Assembly (NCBI GenBank): GCA_021464415.1
Contig: JAKCWG010000963.1
Coordinates: 62,001 to 126,000, forward strand
Reading direction: 5' to 3'
DNA length: 64,000 nt
Source of the DNA: Lonicera japonica
Lineage: Eukaryota > Streptophyta > Magnoliopsida > Dipsacales > Caprifoliaceae
Both the position numbers and the translations under genes were made by a program. Under the pieces are notes generated by a model, which was given only the letters and a program-made list of their open reading frames with translations, made no database searches and was not told the origin of the DNA. Within the stretch, counting starts at the first letter, position 1. Each line of letters starts with the position of its first letter. This document shows positions 1 through 11,753 of this stretch, piece after piece.

Positions 1-329
1 AAAATTGAATTTTCCGCGAAATATTTTTTCGAATTTTTCGCCAAAAAAAGGGGGAATTTTTTTGTTACTTGGGCGACATAGGTATATATATGTTGCCTAA
101 GTCTACTCTTAAGAGACATACATCAATTAATATGTCGCCTAAAATGTTTTTAAAAAAATTGAGTTCTCCGCCAAAAATTCAAATTTTTCGCGAAAAAAAA
201 AAAGGCAAATATTTTTTACTTAGGCAACGTAGGTATACATGTATGTCTCTTAAGAGTTAATCTTAGGAGACACATAAATAAGTGTGTCGCCTAAGTGTGT
301 GGTATATATCCCCAATTTCTAGACCTAAT

Positions 330-660
330 CTTTATCACTCTCACCTCACCTCTCTCTCTCACCTCCTCCATCTCCATGCTTCCCCCATTCCCCTGCCACC
401 ATTGACCTCTCTCTCTCACCTCCTCCATCTCCATGCTGCCCCCATTCTCCAACCACCATGGACCTAGTATAATTTTTACTCCTTCAGACTCCACTCTCTA
501 GCTCTCACTCCACACAACGCCTCCTTCGATTCTTCCCCAAATTCTCGATTTGCTTCTTCGGTTCTTCAAACCTTCAATCTTAAAGGTAATACTCTATCTC
601 TCTCTCAAATCTTAAAAGTAATACTCTATCTCTCTCTCAAATTTTATTTAGAGTTAGTAT
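330..660 (+). promoter_or_regulatory. CT-rich leader-like region of the CACTA element
   Basis: CT-rich sequence with an imperfect duplication (CTCTCTCTCACCTCCTCCAT at about 350 and 410) followed by a roughly 30-bp tandem duplication around 580-640 that contains a GT donor-like site. It looks like a transcription start and 5' leader rather than coding sequence. A similar CT-rich leader sits at the same relative place in the second CACTA end (59560-59800), which supports the reading. Confidence 0.35.
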
Positions 661-1174
661 AGTTTATTTACTATTTTTCATGTTATATTTAGATTATCTC
701 TGTAAATCTGTCAAATCTGACCTTACTGTACTAAAACATTTATAACTCAGAAACTACAAGATGAAAATTAGAAATTCCACTTGGATAATAAAATAGACTC
801 GTGGAGGAACAACATATCAGATATTTATTGACATAGGACTTATAAATTTCTGTGTGTGAATTTTTGAAGATAAGAAAGTATCTGCCCTCTGTACTGACAG
901 CACTGTGTTTACTGTTTCAACAATTTATTTAGCTTCCTAAAACTAACTCAAAAATTATGAAATAAATCATAGAGTAATTTTAATGTGTTATTAATCTTCT
1001 GTGTAAATTTCGGAGTCTAATATTATTTATTCTGATCTGGGTGATTTTTATAAAAACAGTGGACTTGAAGGTTGTTAAAATCCCATAAACTATGGTAAAT
1101 AAATATGATATAAAATATGTGAGAATATTTTTCTTCAATTTATTTTTCAGTTTCATTTGTCATGTTGAGAGGCG

Positions 1175-1288
1175 ATGGAAGCGCGACAGAAAGCAAGCGA
1201 TGAGGCGATGGAAGCGCGGGTACGGGATCTAGTATCGTTGATGATGGCGAATCTTCCTACGGGTGATGGTAGATCAAGAGAGGTTTAG
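1175..1288 (+). CDS. Short ORF in the CACTA internal transcription unit
   Basis: A 37-residue ORF beginning at ATG 1175, rich in Glu, Ala and Arg (two MEAR repeats), with helical coiled-coil character and ending in TAG. A plausible splice acceptor (TTTTTCAG) lies just upstream at about 1150. A CT-rich leader-like stretch at 330-600 with a possible donor (AAAG|GTAATA) lies further upstream, so this may be the last exon of a short transcript carried by the CACTA element. The composition resembles the C-terminal coiled-coil end of plant transposon-associated proteins, but I cannot name the family. It may be only a remnant. Confidence 0.35.
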   Translation: MEARQKASDEAMEARVRDLVSLMMANLPTGDGRSREV

Positions 1289-1589
1289 TGATAGACTTGT
1301 TTATATATATATATATATTATTTTTCATATTTATATATCGACTTCTTTCTTCTCTCTATTGCTAGACTTATGGTATTTTTATTCTATACTTGAATTTTGG
1401 CTTGTACTCTTTGTACATTTTAATTTTGGCTTGTAAATATTAGACTTTGTACATTTTAATTTTGGCCTCTTTTTGTTTGATTTAATTGTGTGTGAATGAA
1501 TTGGTATCAAATTTATATTACAGGTTGATTTGTAGAAATTTTGTTGTGTGTGAATAAATTGGTATCAAATTTAGAATGAAGGTCTGGAA

Positions 1590-2240
1590 CATCTTAGGAG
1601 ACATACAAATTAAAGTATGTCTCCTAAGTGGTGGTCAATACTTTTAATCAAACATAGTTATGCGACATACATACATTTGTATGTCTCTTAAGATTAGCAC
1701 TGAAGCGACATACTTAACTTTGTATCTCTCCTAAGATCACAACTTAAGCGACATACATACATTTGTATGTCTCCTAAGATCACCACTTAAGCAACATACA
1801 AATATCATATGTTGCATAACTTGTATACTTACGCGACATAAGCAATAGAGTATGTCTCCTAAGTGTACAACTTAGGAAACATACTATATTTTATGTGTCT
1901 CTTAAGTCTAACACTTAAGCGACTTACAAATAGAGTATGTCGCTTGAGAGTTTTACTTAGGAGACATAAGCAATATAGTATGTCGCCTAAGTGTAACACT
2001 TAGGAGACATACTCTATTGCTTATGTCTCCTACGTAAAACTCTTAAGCGACATACTCTATTGCTTATGTCTCCTAAGTAAACCACTTAAGTGACATACTT
2101 TATTTATATGTCGCTTAAGATCTTAGGCCACACTACTTACAAAAACACCACTTAGGTGACATAGGGTATGTCGCCTAAGGCTTGGGCGACATACATCAGC
2201 TCTTAGGAGACATAATTTGTATGTCTCCTAAGTGTCTGTG
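1590..2240. repeat. CACTA subterminal repeat array
   Basis: At least a dozen copies of a 13-bp motif (consensus CTTAGGAGACATA, variants with GCGACATA) lie in both orientations, often as facing pairs separated by a short AT-rich spacer such as 'aatagagta'. In known CACTA elements such repeats bind the TnpA-type protein. The facing copies could pair as hairpins. The array stops abruptly at the terminal repeat. Confidence 0.8.
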
Positions 2241-2298
2241 TTCATGTAGTGATATACTAATGCTTTAAAAAGTTATACCATATATTTTTAATGTTATG

Positions 2299-4160
2299 TG
2301 ACGTGGCTGAAATACTTCCGTGTTTATGAACCCAAGTGTAGGTTGTCAAGTTATAATACTTGGTAAGTTCAAATGTCGAACCACAAGGATAGTCAGAAAA
2401 GACGATTAAGCGATTACGAGTCTAAGGCTTTGTTTAAAGAAGTGGATTGGTTGATTTTAATTGTTGATTTTAAAATTATGCAATTAAAAGTTAAAGTGAT
2501 GTACAAATGATGAGAAAAGGTTAACGCATTATATAATTCATTTGCTTTGCAACATTATGTAGAATCAATCTCATTCAAAGTTCTTAATGCATTTCCTAAG
2601 TGTCAAGTATCTTACACTTTTCTAAGCAAAAGGGTGTGAAGCAAAAGCAACCCATTCCCATATAAATGCCATATAAAGAAAGGGTGTAAGCAAAACTTAA
2701 TACAAGTGTATCTCTCCTCTGTATCTTGTAATCAAAGGGTGTGAAGCAAGGCAATGCGCATATAATGTTCAACCAAGATACAAATTTAAGATACACCAAA
2801 ATAAAAGGCATAAATTTGAACTAGGCATTTGAGAACTCATTGTTAGTTTCCTCTAGGCAATTGACTTGATTATGAAATTGGCCACTTAAAGAGTTAAGCA
2901 CAATAAATCATAACATTTCTTTTGCCTAAGATTGGGAGGTCTAGGTGGTTGATAAACCGTCCGTTATAGACATATTTGATAAATACAAATTGAATCCTTA
3001 AATTGATTAGTGGAGTTGTTTATGACATAAACTTAAGAGATCTTCTTTGGAAACACCTTAACTAAGAAAATATTGAGTCTTAAGATCACATAAAGTGTAG
3101 AAAGCACTCAACATATCATTAAAGCATTCAAGGATTGGAATATCAAATTTATGGTGTTTTCATGAATATCAAAGACTAATCATGCTTGGCAATGAAAAGT
3201 ATCTCATTCATAGAAGGAATGGACATAGGCTAGTAAGAAATACACAAGTGTATCATCTCTTCATTAATGCTTGAGCACTAGGTATACAAGGCATAAAAAG
3301 TCAAATCATCTTATGAAAATTATCTTACTAGCTTATGGATGGTTGATTAAATGGAGAAGATGAAGGATTCAACAAGTATTTAAGAATACTAACAATGGAA
3401 TGAGAAATGAAGTTATATAATTAATGCATTACAAACTTCATCTTTTAGCCTTAGCAAAGAAATTTACTCCATAATAAATGTAGAAACAAGAATTATAGAA
3501 GTATATTCCATTTCTCTTCAATGAAGATAGTAAATTACAAATTCTAGAGAGAGAGTGATATTTAAGACAAGTAAATTAAACTATTAATAATCCAATAATC
3601 TAAGTCTTTTTTCAAAACAATAATGGGGACTATATATATAGATGGGTATGTTGTCTCCCTCTCCTTTGTCTACTAAAGATCCAAGAGAAACTACCCCTTT
3701 GTCCATTGGAAAATAGCCACTTTTGTATAAAATACAATATTCTAGGAGATAGTGATTTGAGCCCCTATTTAGTCTCCAAACTAGCTATGAAAATAGGGGA
3801 GGTGTCATACAAGACAAAGCAAGCCATCTAGATTAATTTTGGCTTGAGCTAGATGGATCCAAGTAATTGGAAAAATTCCTTGATTGATCTAGCAAAAAGT
3901 TAGATAGATTCAACTCTTTGACTTTTTGCTTTAAAGGCCAAAAATTGCTCGGTTGATCATTCTTCTTTTACTCAATAAATTCCTCAAGATCTAAAAGCAA
4001 CAAAATAAACACAAAAATGCCTTTCCAAGCAATGTTAAAAGCAAAATATGCTATGAGACTAATCGCGAGATAAATTAGCAAACCGAATGGTTTTAGAGAA
4101 TTAAACGCGTCAAACGACTCCGAAAAAGAGTATATTAATGACAATATTATGCATTTATCA
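2299..4160 (-). repeat. Athila-1 LTR (3' LTR of the element)
   Basis: A 1862-bp LTR; the TG...CA ends agree with the copy at 11754. A TATA-like run (ctatatatatagatggg, about 3630-3647) reads TATATATAG on the minus strand and is the likely core promoter. A degenerate inverted-motif pair (CCATCTAG and CTAGATGG, cores 21 bp apart, 3828 and 3849) lies upstream of it in minus-strand terms. The copy is longer than its partner because of a segment around 3240-3350 that the partner lacks. Confidence 0.88.
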
Positions 4161-4182
4161 ACTCCCCCCAACTTATCTCTTG
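4161..4182 (-). other. Polypurine tract of Athila-1
   Basis: The minus strand reads AAGTTGGGGGGAGT directly before the 3' LTR (TGATAAATGC). This is the plus-strand primer site for reverse transcription and confirms minus-strand orientation. Confidence 0.8.
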
Positions 4183-5208
4183 CTAATCCCTTAGCAAGCA
4201 AATAAAATAAAATAAAAAAATAGCTAAATATAATAACCGAAAATGCATTTAGCACATGCTTTAAGCCTTTGAACTCCTAAGTTCCCCTAGAAGACGAGTT
4301 GCGTCTCGTGAGGGTTTACAGTGATGATACCCACAAACATCCGATGTTTGAACTCAAAGAAGTATAATTGAAACATTTCCATGAATTGATTTAAGTGACT
4401 ATTGCAATTTCCGGAATGTTGGCATTTGATTGACGATCTCCATTGCTTATAATCTCTTTTAGAAACTAGCTCCACATTTTCATTTGAACACACAATCACT
4501 CTTAATCACAAATAATTCTATTCATCAATAGTGGTAGAGAGAAATCTTCAAACACAAAAGCTCAAGACTTTGTCGATTTTAAGCACTTTTCTTTATCTTT
4601 TACTTGGACTTTTTGCTAAATTAGCTCAATGTGATTTGCATCTCTATGGAGGGCAGCGGTCTCACTTTGTGAATTTGCATTCAAAGCTTATTTTTTTTTT
4701 CAATCAAAGGAAGCTATTCACCCTTTTTCCATATGGTAACGTTTGTCTATCCTTAATATTAGACAAAATGACTTATGAATTAGTCAAGTGAAGCTTAAAG
4801 TCAATATTAAGCTTAAAAGTCATCCAAGTTTCCAAATCTTTTATAAGTGCCATGCATGTGTCTCCTCTAAGGAGGATCTTTTCGAAAAAGCTTTTATTGC
4901 ATTTGAACATTACTTCTCTCTACACAACACGAAAATAATTCTAAGTGATACCGAAGACTAAATTAAGCCACAACATTATGCATGTTCATAAGAAACTACA
5001 AGGCTCAAGAATCTAAATCAAGCAATGCCATGGAGATTATCAATCAACTACCTATCCGAATCAAGAAATTCATGCCAAAAACCATCAATTTAAGGACAAT
5101 TCTAAAAAAATGATCATCATTTTCAAACTTCGATAAAATGGTGAAATCGATCCTAGCATGGAGAAATTTATCATGAAATAAAGCATGCTTGAAAATTTGA
5201 AAGTGCTC

Positions 5209-5242
5209 ACCCCCCAGCTTAAAGTTGGCATTGTCCTCAATG
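5209..5242 (-). other. Second polypurine-like motif downstream of ORF3 (Athila-1)
   Basis: On the minus strand a GCATTGAGGACAATGCC segment is followed by TTTAAGCTGGGGGGTG. The same GAGGACAATG...GGGGGG module stands at 28017-28051 in Athila-2. From memory, a comparable GGACAATG...TTTGGGGG block is a common feature of Athila-type elements. It resembles an internal plus-strand primer site. Confidence 0.5.
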
Positions 5243-5484
5243 CTCTTAAAGACGAAGAAAATTGGGTGAATTCTTGGAAAATTGCTTTCCAATTTCTCCA
5301 AAAAGAAGCTAGGATCAATTTCAAAGTTACAATATATACAAAAATCTAAGAAAAACGGGTTAGCATTAGTCAAACATAACATGAAAAATTAAAGCTCAAG
5401 CCATCGCAAGTAGTTATGTTTAGATAATCCAATAACCCAAAAAGAAAATAAAGCAAAATAAAATAAATAAAAAATAAATATGGA

Positions 5485-5549
5485 GTTTGAAAGTTAGGAG
5501 GAGTGATCGTGCTTCTTCTTGGACTTGGATTGGTAGAGGATGATGCCAT
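5485..5549 (-). pseudogene. Remnant of Athila-1 ORF3 (env-position ORF)
   Basis: Between integrase and the 3' LTR, where Athila-2 carries a 392-residue ORF3, Athila-1 keeps only a start-like MASSSTNPSP segment followed within about 20 codons by sequence matching the downstream flank of Athila-2 ORF3. The body of the gene appears to have been deleted. The match to ORF3 rests on position and flanks, not on domain similarity. Confidence 0.4.
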
Positions 5550-6011
5550 TGGAGCTTGGGACAAGTAGGTTTTGAAAATTTTGGTGGGTTTGTGAAGAGC
5601 CCGAAATTGGGGATCTATGGGGTCAAAATTCAAGATTTAGGTAGAAATTAATGGATGAGAGTGAGGGTTATGTGCTTGAGATGATAAATGGGTAAAATGA
5701 GAGGCAAAATCTGAATTTTAGTGAGGATTTTTGAAGGTGGAGGTGGGATGAAGAGTATGGATTTCTAGTGAGAGAAAGTGGTGGGTTTGATGATTTTGGA
5801 GAGAAAATGGAGAGATTGATGGAAGATTTGAAGGATTTAATGGATGAATGATCTTTAATGGAGTGTTTGGTGGAGGTATTTTGGTGTTTGAGGTGATGAA
5901 GGGAGGGTTAATGGAGGATGGGAGAAAGAGAAGCTTGAAATGGGGAAGAAAGGGGCTTTTTGGAGCAAAAAAAAATTATTTTATTTTATTTTATGTGCAG
6001 AAAAATCACCT

Positions 6012-6025
6012 TCTGATCGATCAGA
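6012..6025. repeat. Perfect 14-bp palindrome upstream of ORF3 position (Athila-1)
   Basis: TCTGATCGATCAGA reads identically on both strands. It sits between integrase and the lost ORF3, the same place as the six-copy palindrome cluster in Athila-2. Its neighbour (minus strand AGTCCACTGCCACAGG) matches the Athila-2 inter-palindrome spacer AGTCCACTGCCGCAGG. Confidence 0.75.
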
Positions 6026-6207
6026 CCTGTGGCAGTGGACTCCAACTTTTTTTGAAAGTTTGATTTTTTGACATTTGGTCCATTCACTCTAGTACCTCCA
6101 AGTTTGCTGTTTTTGCGTTTTAGTCCATGAACTTTTCCAACGTGTGACGATCCTCCTAAAACTCCAGAAAATAAACAAAAATTATATACAAACATGACCT
6201 ACCCTTG

Positions 6208-7416
6208 TTAGGCGTAGGTTGGGTCGCTTAGAGGGGTGGACTCCTCTAGTGTTGGAATTTCCAAAAACGATTTCAATCTTTGCCCGTTAACTTTAAATTC
6301 AAAATTCGTTTTTGGATCAACCACCGTCACGACCCCAAATGGAAATACATGCTTGAAAATATAGGGGCTGGTCCAACGAGACTTCAAATTTCCGGGAAAA
6401 AGGTGAAGACGCGTATCATAAACAAGGACTTTTTGACTAAGTTTGAAATCTTTTCGTAAAATCGATTTATCATGAAATTTTTTCGACCTTTCCTTGCTTA
6501 ATTTTGAATTTTGGTACGCGTCTCTCCTCAATTCCTCCAATTTTTCTACTTGTAACATCCGGTTTTTACTGGATTCCTTAAAATCACTATTCACCAATTT
6601 TATCGCCCAAAATGATTTATACTCCAATTCAACGGGCAAGTGACAAGACTTGCCATACACAATGCGATATGGTGACATCCCGAGAGTTGTTTTAAAAGTA
6701 GTTCGGTAGGCCCAAAGAGCATCTTTTAGTCACAATGACCAATCTTTGCGGTTCGAATTTATCGTTTTTTCTAAAATTTGTTTTATCTCTCGGTTTGCAA
6801 GCTCGGTTTGCCCATTTGTTTGAGGGTGATAAGAGAGGGACACCTTATGGTTTACACCATATTTTTGCATTAATGATTCAAAAGGTTTATTACAAAAATG
6901 TGTGCCTCCATCACTTATTATTGCCTTTGGGGTGCCAAATCTTGCTAGAATATTATCTTTTAAAAATCGGATCACAACTTTATGATCATTTGTTTTGCAA
7001 GATATGGCTTCCACCCATTTGGAAACATAATCAACCGCAAGAAGGATATAGAGATTACCAAAAGAGGATGGGAATGGTCCCATGAAGTCAATGCCCCAAT
7101 AATCGAAAATTTCAACCACGAGGATCGGGTTGAGAGGCATCATGCTTTTTCTTGTGATTCCCCCAAGCATTTGGCATCTTGGGCAAGCTTTGCAAAAGGC
7201 GTAAGCATCTTTGAACATCGTTGGCCAATAAAGGCTACATTGAAGGATCTTGGCAGCCGTCTTTTCGGCCGGGAAATGTCCACCACAAGCTTCATTATGG
7301 CAAAAGCTTAGAACTCCTTCTAACTCATCATTGGGAATACATTCTCGAATGATTTGATCCGCCCCATACTTGAACAAGTACGGGTCATCCCAATAGAAAC
7401 GATTGACTTCGGACAA
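6208..7416 (-). pseudogene. Athila-1 integrase, broken by one stop
   Basis: Frame 7416-6730 has the HHCC zinc-binding domain ([10 protein letters not shown] followed by CKACPRC) and the catalytic core with the three acidic residues in [18 protein letters not shown] and ELANREIK. An in-frame TGA at 6730 (after DWSL) splits it from frame 6678-6208, which holds [17 protein letters not shown] and the C-terminal domain ending near LSDPTYA. Integrase joins the cDNA to chromosomal DNA. The gene is complete in length but cannot be read through. Confidence 0.87.
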
Positions 7417-7518
7417 GAATTTTCTTCGGTCTTGAGCATTTCAATGGCTTGGCATCTTTTCGGTGATAAGATAGTTCATGATATCGGCATACCATGGTGA
7501 AGAAGAGATTGTGAATAG

Positions 7519-8949
7519 TTACTCATCTAGAAAAGAGTCTTTAATAGCACTCTCTTTTATGTGATCGGTGAATGAAAGGCGAGATAGATGATCTGCCACC
7601 ACATTTTCGACACCCTTCTTATCCTTTATGAAAAGATTGAATTCTTGTAGGAGAAGAATCCATCTTAGAAGCCTTGGCTTTGCATCTTTCTTAGTGAAAA
7701 GATACTTGAGAGCCGCATGATCGGTGAAAATGACAATAGGTGACCCAATGAGGTAGGACCGAAATTTGTCGAGGGCAAAGACAATAGCCAAAAGTTCTTT
7801 CTCGGTGGTGGTGTAGTTCATTTGAGCCTCATTGAAAGTTCGGCTCGAATAGTAAATGACCCTAGCCTTTTTGTCCTTTCTTTGGCCGAGGACCGCTCCC
7901 ACGGCGTAATCGCTTTGCATCGCACATGAGCTCAAAGGGGAGATTCCAATCCGGAGTTTACATGATGGGACGGTGGTGAGCAAATGCTCGAGATTGACAA
8001 AACCTTCTTCACATTCTTTGGTCCATTCAAAAGGGGCATCCTTCAAGAGTAATTTGCACATGGGCTTAGCAATGGCGCTAAAGTTTTGAATGAACCTTCA
8101 GTAGAATCTGGCATGCCCTAAGAATGAGCGAACATCTTTGATCGTCTTGGGGGTGGGGAGCTTTGAGATAAGCTCGATCTTTGCCTTGTCCACTTCAATG
8201 CCTTTCCTCGATATGACATGGCCCAATACAATGCCCTTCGTCACCATAAAGTAAAATTTCTCCCAATTGAGAAGAAGTTGCTTCTCAACGCACCTTTCTA
8301 AAACATGTTCAACATTGAGCAAACAATTATCGAACGACTTACCGTAAATGGTAAAGTCGTCCATAAAAACCTCTAGAGTTTTTTCTACCATATCACTAAA
8401 TATGCTCAACATACATCTTTGAAAAGTGGCCGGTGCATTGCACAAGCCAAAAGGCATTTTTCGAAAAGCAAAAGTACCAAACAGGCATGTGAAGGTTGTT
8501 TTCTCTTGGTCCTCAAGATCAATTTCGATTTGGTTGTACCCGAAAAATCCGTCTAAGAAAGAATAGAACTCATGACCCGCTACTCTTTCAAGTGTTTGAT
8601 CTAAAAATGGGAGAGGGAAATGGTCCTTTCTAGTGAGTTCATTTAACTTATGGTAGTCTATGCACATTCGCCACTCGGTGGTGACTCTTTGGGGTATCAA
8701 CTCATCATTTTCATTTTTAACTACCGTAAGCCTGGATTTTTTAGGTACAACTTGGGTTGGACTTACCCATTTGCTATCCGAAATTGGATAGATGATCTTG
8801 GCATCAAGCAATTTCAACACCTCAGTTCTTACTACTTCTTGCATGTGAGGGTTTAACCGGCGTTGAAATTGCCTTGATGACTTTGCACCTTCCTCCAAGT
8901 GAATTTTGTGAGTGCAAATTAATGGACCAATTCCTTGGAGGTCGGCCAA
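7519..8949 (-). pseudogene. Athila-1 reverse transcriptase-RNase H, broken
   Basis: Frame 8949-8098 holds the Ty3-type RT, with VVPKKS, RMCIDYHKLNE, FPLPFLDQ, PFGLCNAPATFQRCM and the catalytic FMDD box. Frame 8061-7519 continues with the RT connection and an RNase H with the [10 protein letters not shown] block, ending VVADHLSRL. The break between the two frames near 8098 is an in-frame stop after GHARFY. RT copies the RNA into cDNA and RNase H removes the RNA strand. The catalytic residues survive, but the frame does not. Confidence 0.88.
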
Positions 8950-8967
8950 CTTCCACCCAAAAGCTTT

Positions 8968-9888
8968 TCAATACTTACTTAGCATACTTACCAACCGTTC
9001 TTCTTGATCCTTTGAGAGTTCGGAGGAGATTACCACGGGATAAGTTTCGAGAGTACCTAGGAAAGCGTACTTCAAATTGTTAGGAAAAGGCTTGAGCTCC
9101 ATCTTTCCTTCCAGCTTTGGCGGTTCCATTTGTGCATTTTCTTCATTCTTTAAGAGTTCTTCCTTGTTCCTATCACTCAAAGAAAACAAATGCACACACT
9201 CCTCGGGATCATTGGGAGTGGTTAACAAATCTTCCAATGATTCTGATTCATAAGTGAAAGAAAAATGGTCTTGTACTAGTGACTCTATCATGTTTACATG
9301 TTCAATCTCATCATCAAAATAATCTTGTTTGTTACTTATTGAAAACACGTTGAGCTCAAGAGTCATATTTCCAAAGGCCAGTTTTACTATCCCATTCTTG
9401 CAATTGATAATAGCATTTGATGTTGCAAGAAAGGGTCTTCCCAGGATTACGGGAATCGCATTTCCAGGATTGAATACTGGTTGCATGTCAAGAACTATGA
9501 AATCCACGGAAAAATAGAATTTATCAATTTAAACTAACACATCCTCTATAATTCTCCTTGGAATCTTGACCGATCGATCCGCCAATTGGATCGTGACTTT
9601 CGTGGGTTTCAACTCTCCGAACTCCAATTGTTGGTAGACCGAAAATGGCAAAACATTAACACTCGCACCCAAATCACGCAAAGCATTTTTTATTCTAAAG
9701 TTGCCAATCAAACAAGAAATGGTGGGGCAACCGGGATCTTTGAATTTTGGAATTCGAGTGCCTTGCATTATTGAACTCACTTGTTCCGCCATAAATGCCT
9801 TCTTTTTAACATTCAATCGCCTCTTAGTGGTGCACAAATCTTTTAAAAATTTTGCATAAGAAGGAATTTGTTTTACCGCATCAAGCAA
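8968..9888 (-). pseudogene. Athila-1 protease region, broken
   Basis: Frames 9888-9529 and 9507-8968 read as one protein except for an in-frame stop near 9529. The first holds the aspartic-protease active-site motif DLGASVNVLP (Athila and Tat elements use D-L/S-G-A-S here) and the flap region. The second continues with VILGRPFLATSNAIIN, the C-terminal protease core, and then an acidic linker towards the reverse transcriptase. The protease normally cleaves the Gag-Pol polyprotein inside the particle. A further stop (TGA) near 8968 separates it from the RT. Confidence 0.83.
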
Positions 9889-11588
9889 TGGAATGTTAAT
9901 TTTGACTTGTTTAAAAAATCAAGAATATCGGCATTTCGGGTCTCCTTGAAAGGTTGAGATAACCTCTCCGGAAAAGGGATTTTAACACTATTCTTGATTT
10001 TCTCCAAATCCTCTTTTCTAACTCTCTCTTCTTCCTTCATTCTCTCTTCTAAGGTGATCTCCTCAACTTGACTTGACTCGGCTATGTCCACCGGCTTTTT
10101 GGCCTTAGGAACAATAGTTTTGTCAATCTCTTTTCCACTCCTAAGTTTGGTGATTGATTTCAATTCTTCGACATTCCCACTCGGCTCACCCTTATTGATC
10201 ACTAAAGCTTGGCCACTTCGGTTAACTAAGTGTTGAGATGGAAATTTCCCTTTTTCTTGAGTGGACAAAGTGATGGTGAGTTTGGACATTTGGGTTTTTA
10301 AATCACTAACCTCTCTGTTGGTCTTATCTATAAATTGCCGCAAAAGAGACTTCAAATTTGAATTTGGATTTGGGTTAGTTTGGCCAAAAGAGTTGTTTTG
10401 GGGTGGAGGTGGTCTTTGTTGGTAGGAGTTTGAATTTGCATTGGAATTTTGATGAGCATTTTGATTTTCCCCCCAACTAAAGTTAGGATGATTCCTCCAC
10501 CCTTCATTGTACCTTTGAGAAAATGCGTCATTGTGTGGTCTAGAGTATGAGTTCATAGCATTGACTTGTAAGGGACTTTGAAGGACCTCTTTGAATTCCG
10601 GAATTGTGTGACACTCCTCCGTGGAATGTCCCACCTTTTCACAAATGACACAAACGGTGCCAGTACCTACACTACCTTCCCTCATTTTACTAAACTCGAT
10701 GGCTTCGACTCTTTTTGACAATTGAATAAATTTTAACTCCATGTCATCACCTTTGGACAATTGGTACAAACCCCCTCTCTCGGAAACTTTACCCTTAACC
10801 TCATCCGTGTAGGTGTTCCAATTGTAGGCACCTTCGGCTATTTCATCAAAGTACAGCAAATCTTCCTTCGGACTTTTGCTCAAAAAATTTCCATTACACA
10901 TCGTTTTCACAAACATACGCATGGCGGGAGTGAGTGATTTGTAAAAGTAGCTAACAATACTCCATGTCTCATGTCCATGATGAGGGCAAGAATTCAAAAG
11001 CTCTTTGTATCTTTCCCAACACTTGTAAAAACTTTCATTTTCTTTAGGAGAAAAATTTGAAATTTGTCTTCTCAAAGCATTAGTTCAATGAACGGGAAAG
11101 AATTTCTTTAAAAATTCAGTTTGCAATTCTTGCCACGTTCGAATGTAATTGGGACGTAGAGAATTTAGCCATATTTTTCCTTTATCTTTTAAAGAGAATG
11201 GAAAAAGTTTTAACCTCATTACTTCCTTATTTGTGTTAGCTTCTCTAAAAGTAGAGCAAACTTCCTCAAAATCTTTTAAATGCAAGTAAGGGTTTTCGGA
11301 ATCCATACCATGAAATGATGGTATATGTTGCAACATGCCCGGTTTGAGAGTGAATGTTCCGGCTTGACCCGTTGGAATGACAATGCAAGAGTTTGAAGTG
11401 CCTCGAGGAGGTTGAAGGTAATCTCGCATTGTGTGGACCGGACGATTGTGATCATTTTTCTCTCCGGCATTTGACTCATTGTCCTCATTATCCATCTCGG
11501 ATGGAGTGGGTGAAGGACAAGCATGCCTTGGTGGTGGTTGGCCTTTTAGTGGATTTATGCAAAGATCAATGTACAAGTCCCCGAGCAT
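9873..11588 (-). pseudogene. gag: Athila-1 gag, broken by an in-frame stop
   Basis: Two consecutive reading frames (11588-11085 and 11075-9873) form one gag-like protein separated by a single in-frame TGA. The first part carries the capsid-type retrotransposon-gag domain, with an LYLHLKDFEEVC-like segment, then KLFPFSLKDKGKIWL and the WQELQTEFLKKFFP motif. The second part continues it (the SKEN/CWERYKELL region), followed by an incomplete zinc knuckle near 10630-10660 (CVICEKVGHSTEEC, a CX2CX4HX4C pattern) and an Asn/Gln/Pro-rich stretch. Gag proteins build the cytoplasmic virus-like particle and package the element RNA. A frameshift near 9880 separates it from the protease frame. Confidence 0.85.
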
Positions 11589-11727
11589 AAGCCCTGGAAG
11601 GTGATCTTAAAGAAAATTGCCACCTATAAAAGAAGAAAGTAATAAGCAAGAAAAACTTATTCACAAAGGGAAAAGAAATACTTACAAAGAGGATTTTTGT
11701 ACAAAACCCGTAATCCGTCTATCGCCG

Positions 11728-11752
11728 TATCGCCGGCAACGGTGCCAAAAAC
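11728..11752 (-). other. Primer-binding site of Athila-1
   Basis: The minus strand next to the LTR reads TTGGCACCGTTGCCGGCGA, close to the TGGCGCCGTTGCCGGGGA tRNA-Asp complement typical of Athila/Tat elements, with a few substitutions. It fixes the element's orientation and the LTR boundary. Confidence 0.8.
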
Positions 11753-11753
11753 A

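Larger units (their letters stand above)
1..2251. mobile_element. CACTA (En/Spm-type) DNA transposon, right part; non-autonomous
   Basis: The element ends at 2251 with GTAGTG; read on the minus strand this is the terminus CACTACATGAACAC, the hallmark of CACTA transposons. Inside it, roughly 1590-2230 and again 60-300, are many direct and inverted copies of a subterminal motif of the type CTTAGGAGACATA or TATGTCGCCTAAG, as expected for the transposase-binding subterminal regions of this superfamily. The two repeat-rich zones flank about 1.3 kb of unique sequence, so the window probably starts inside the left subterminal zone and the left terminus lies outside. No transposase domain is visible, so the copy is likely non-autonomous and mobilised in trans. 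Confidence 0.82.

Noticed and set aside
2596..2811. 71-codon minus-strand frame within the Athila-1 LTR
   Set aside because: The equivalent stretch of the other LTR does not keep the frame, so it is a chance ORF in U3/R/U5 sequence.
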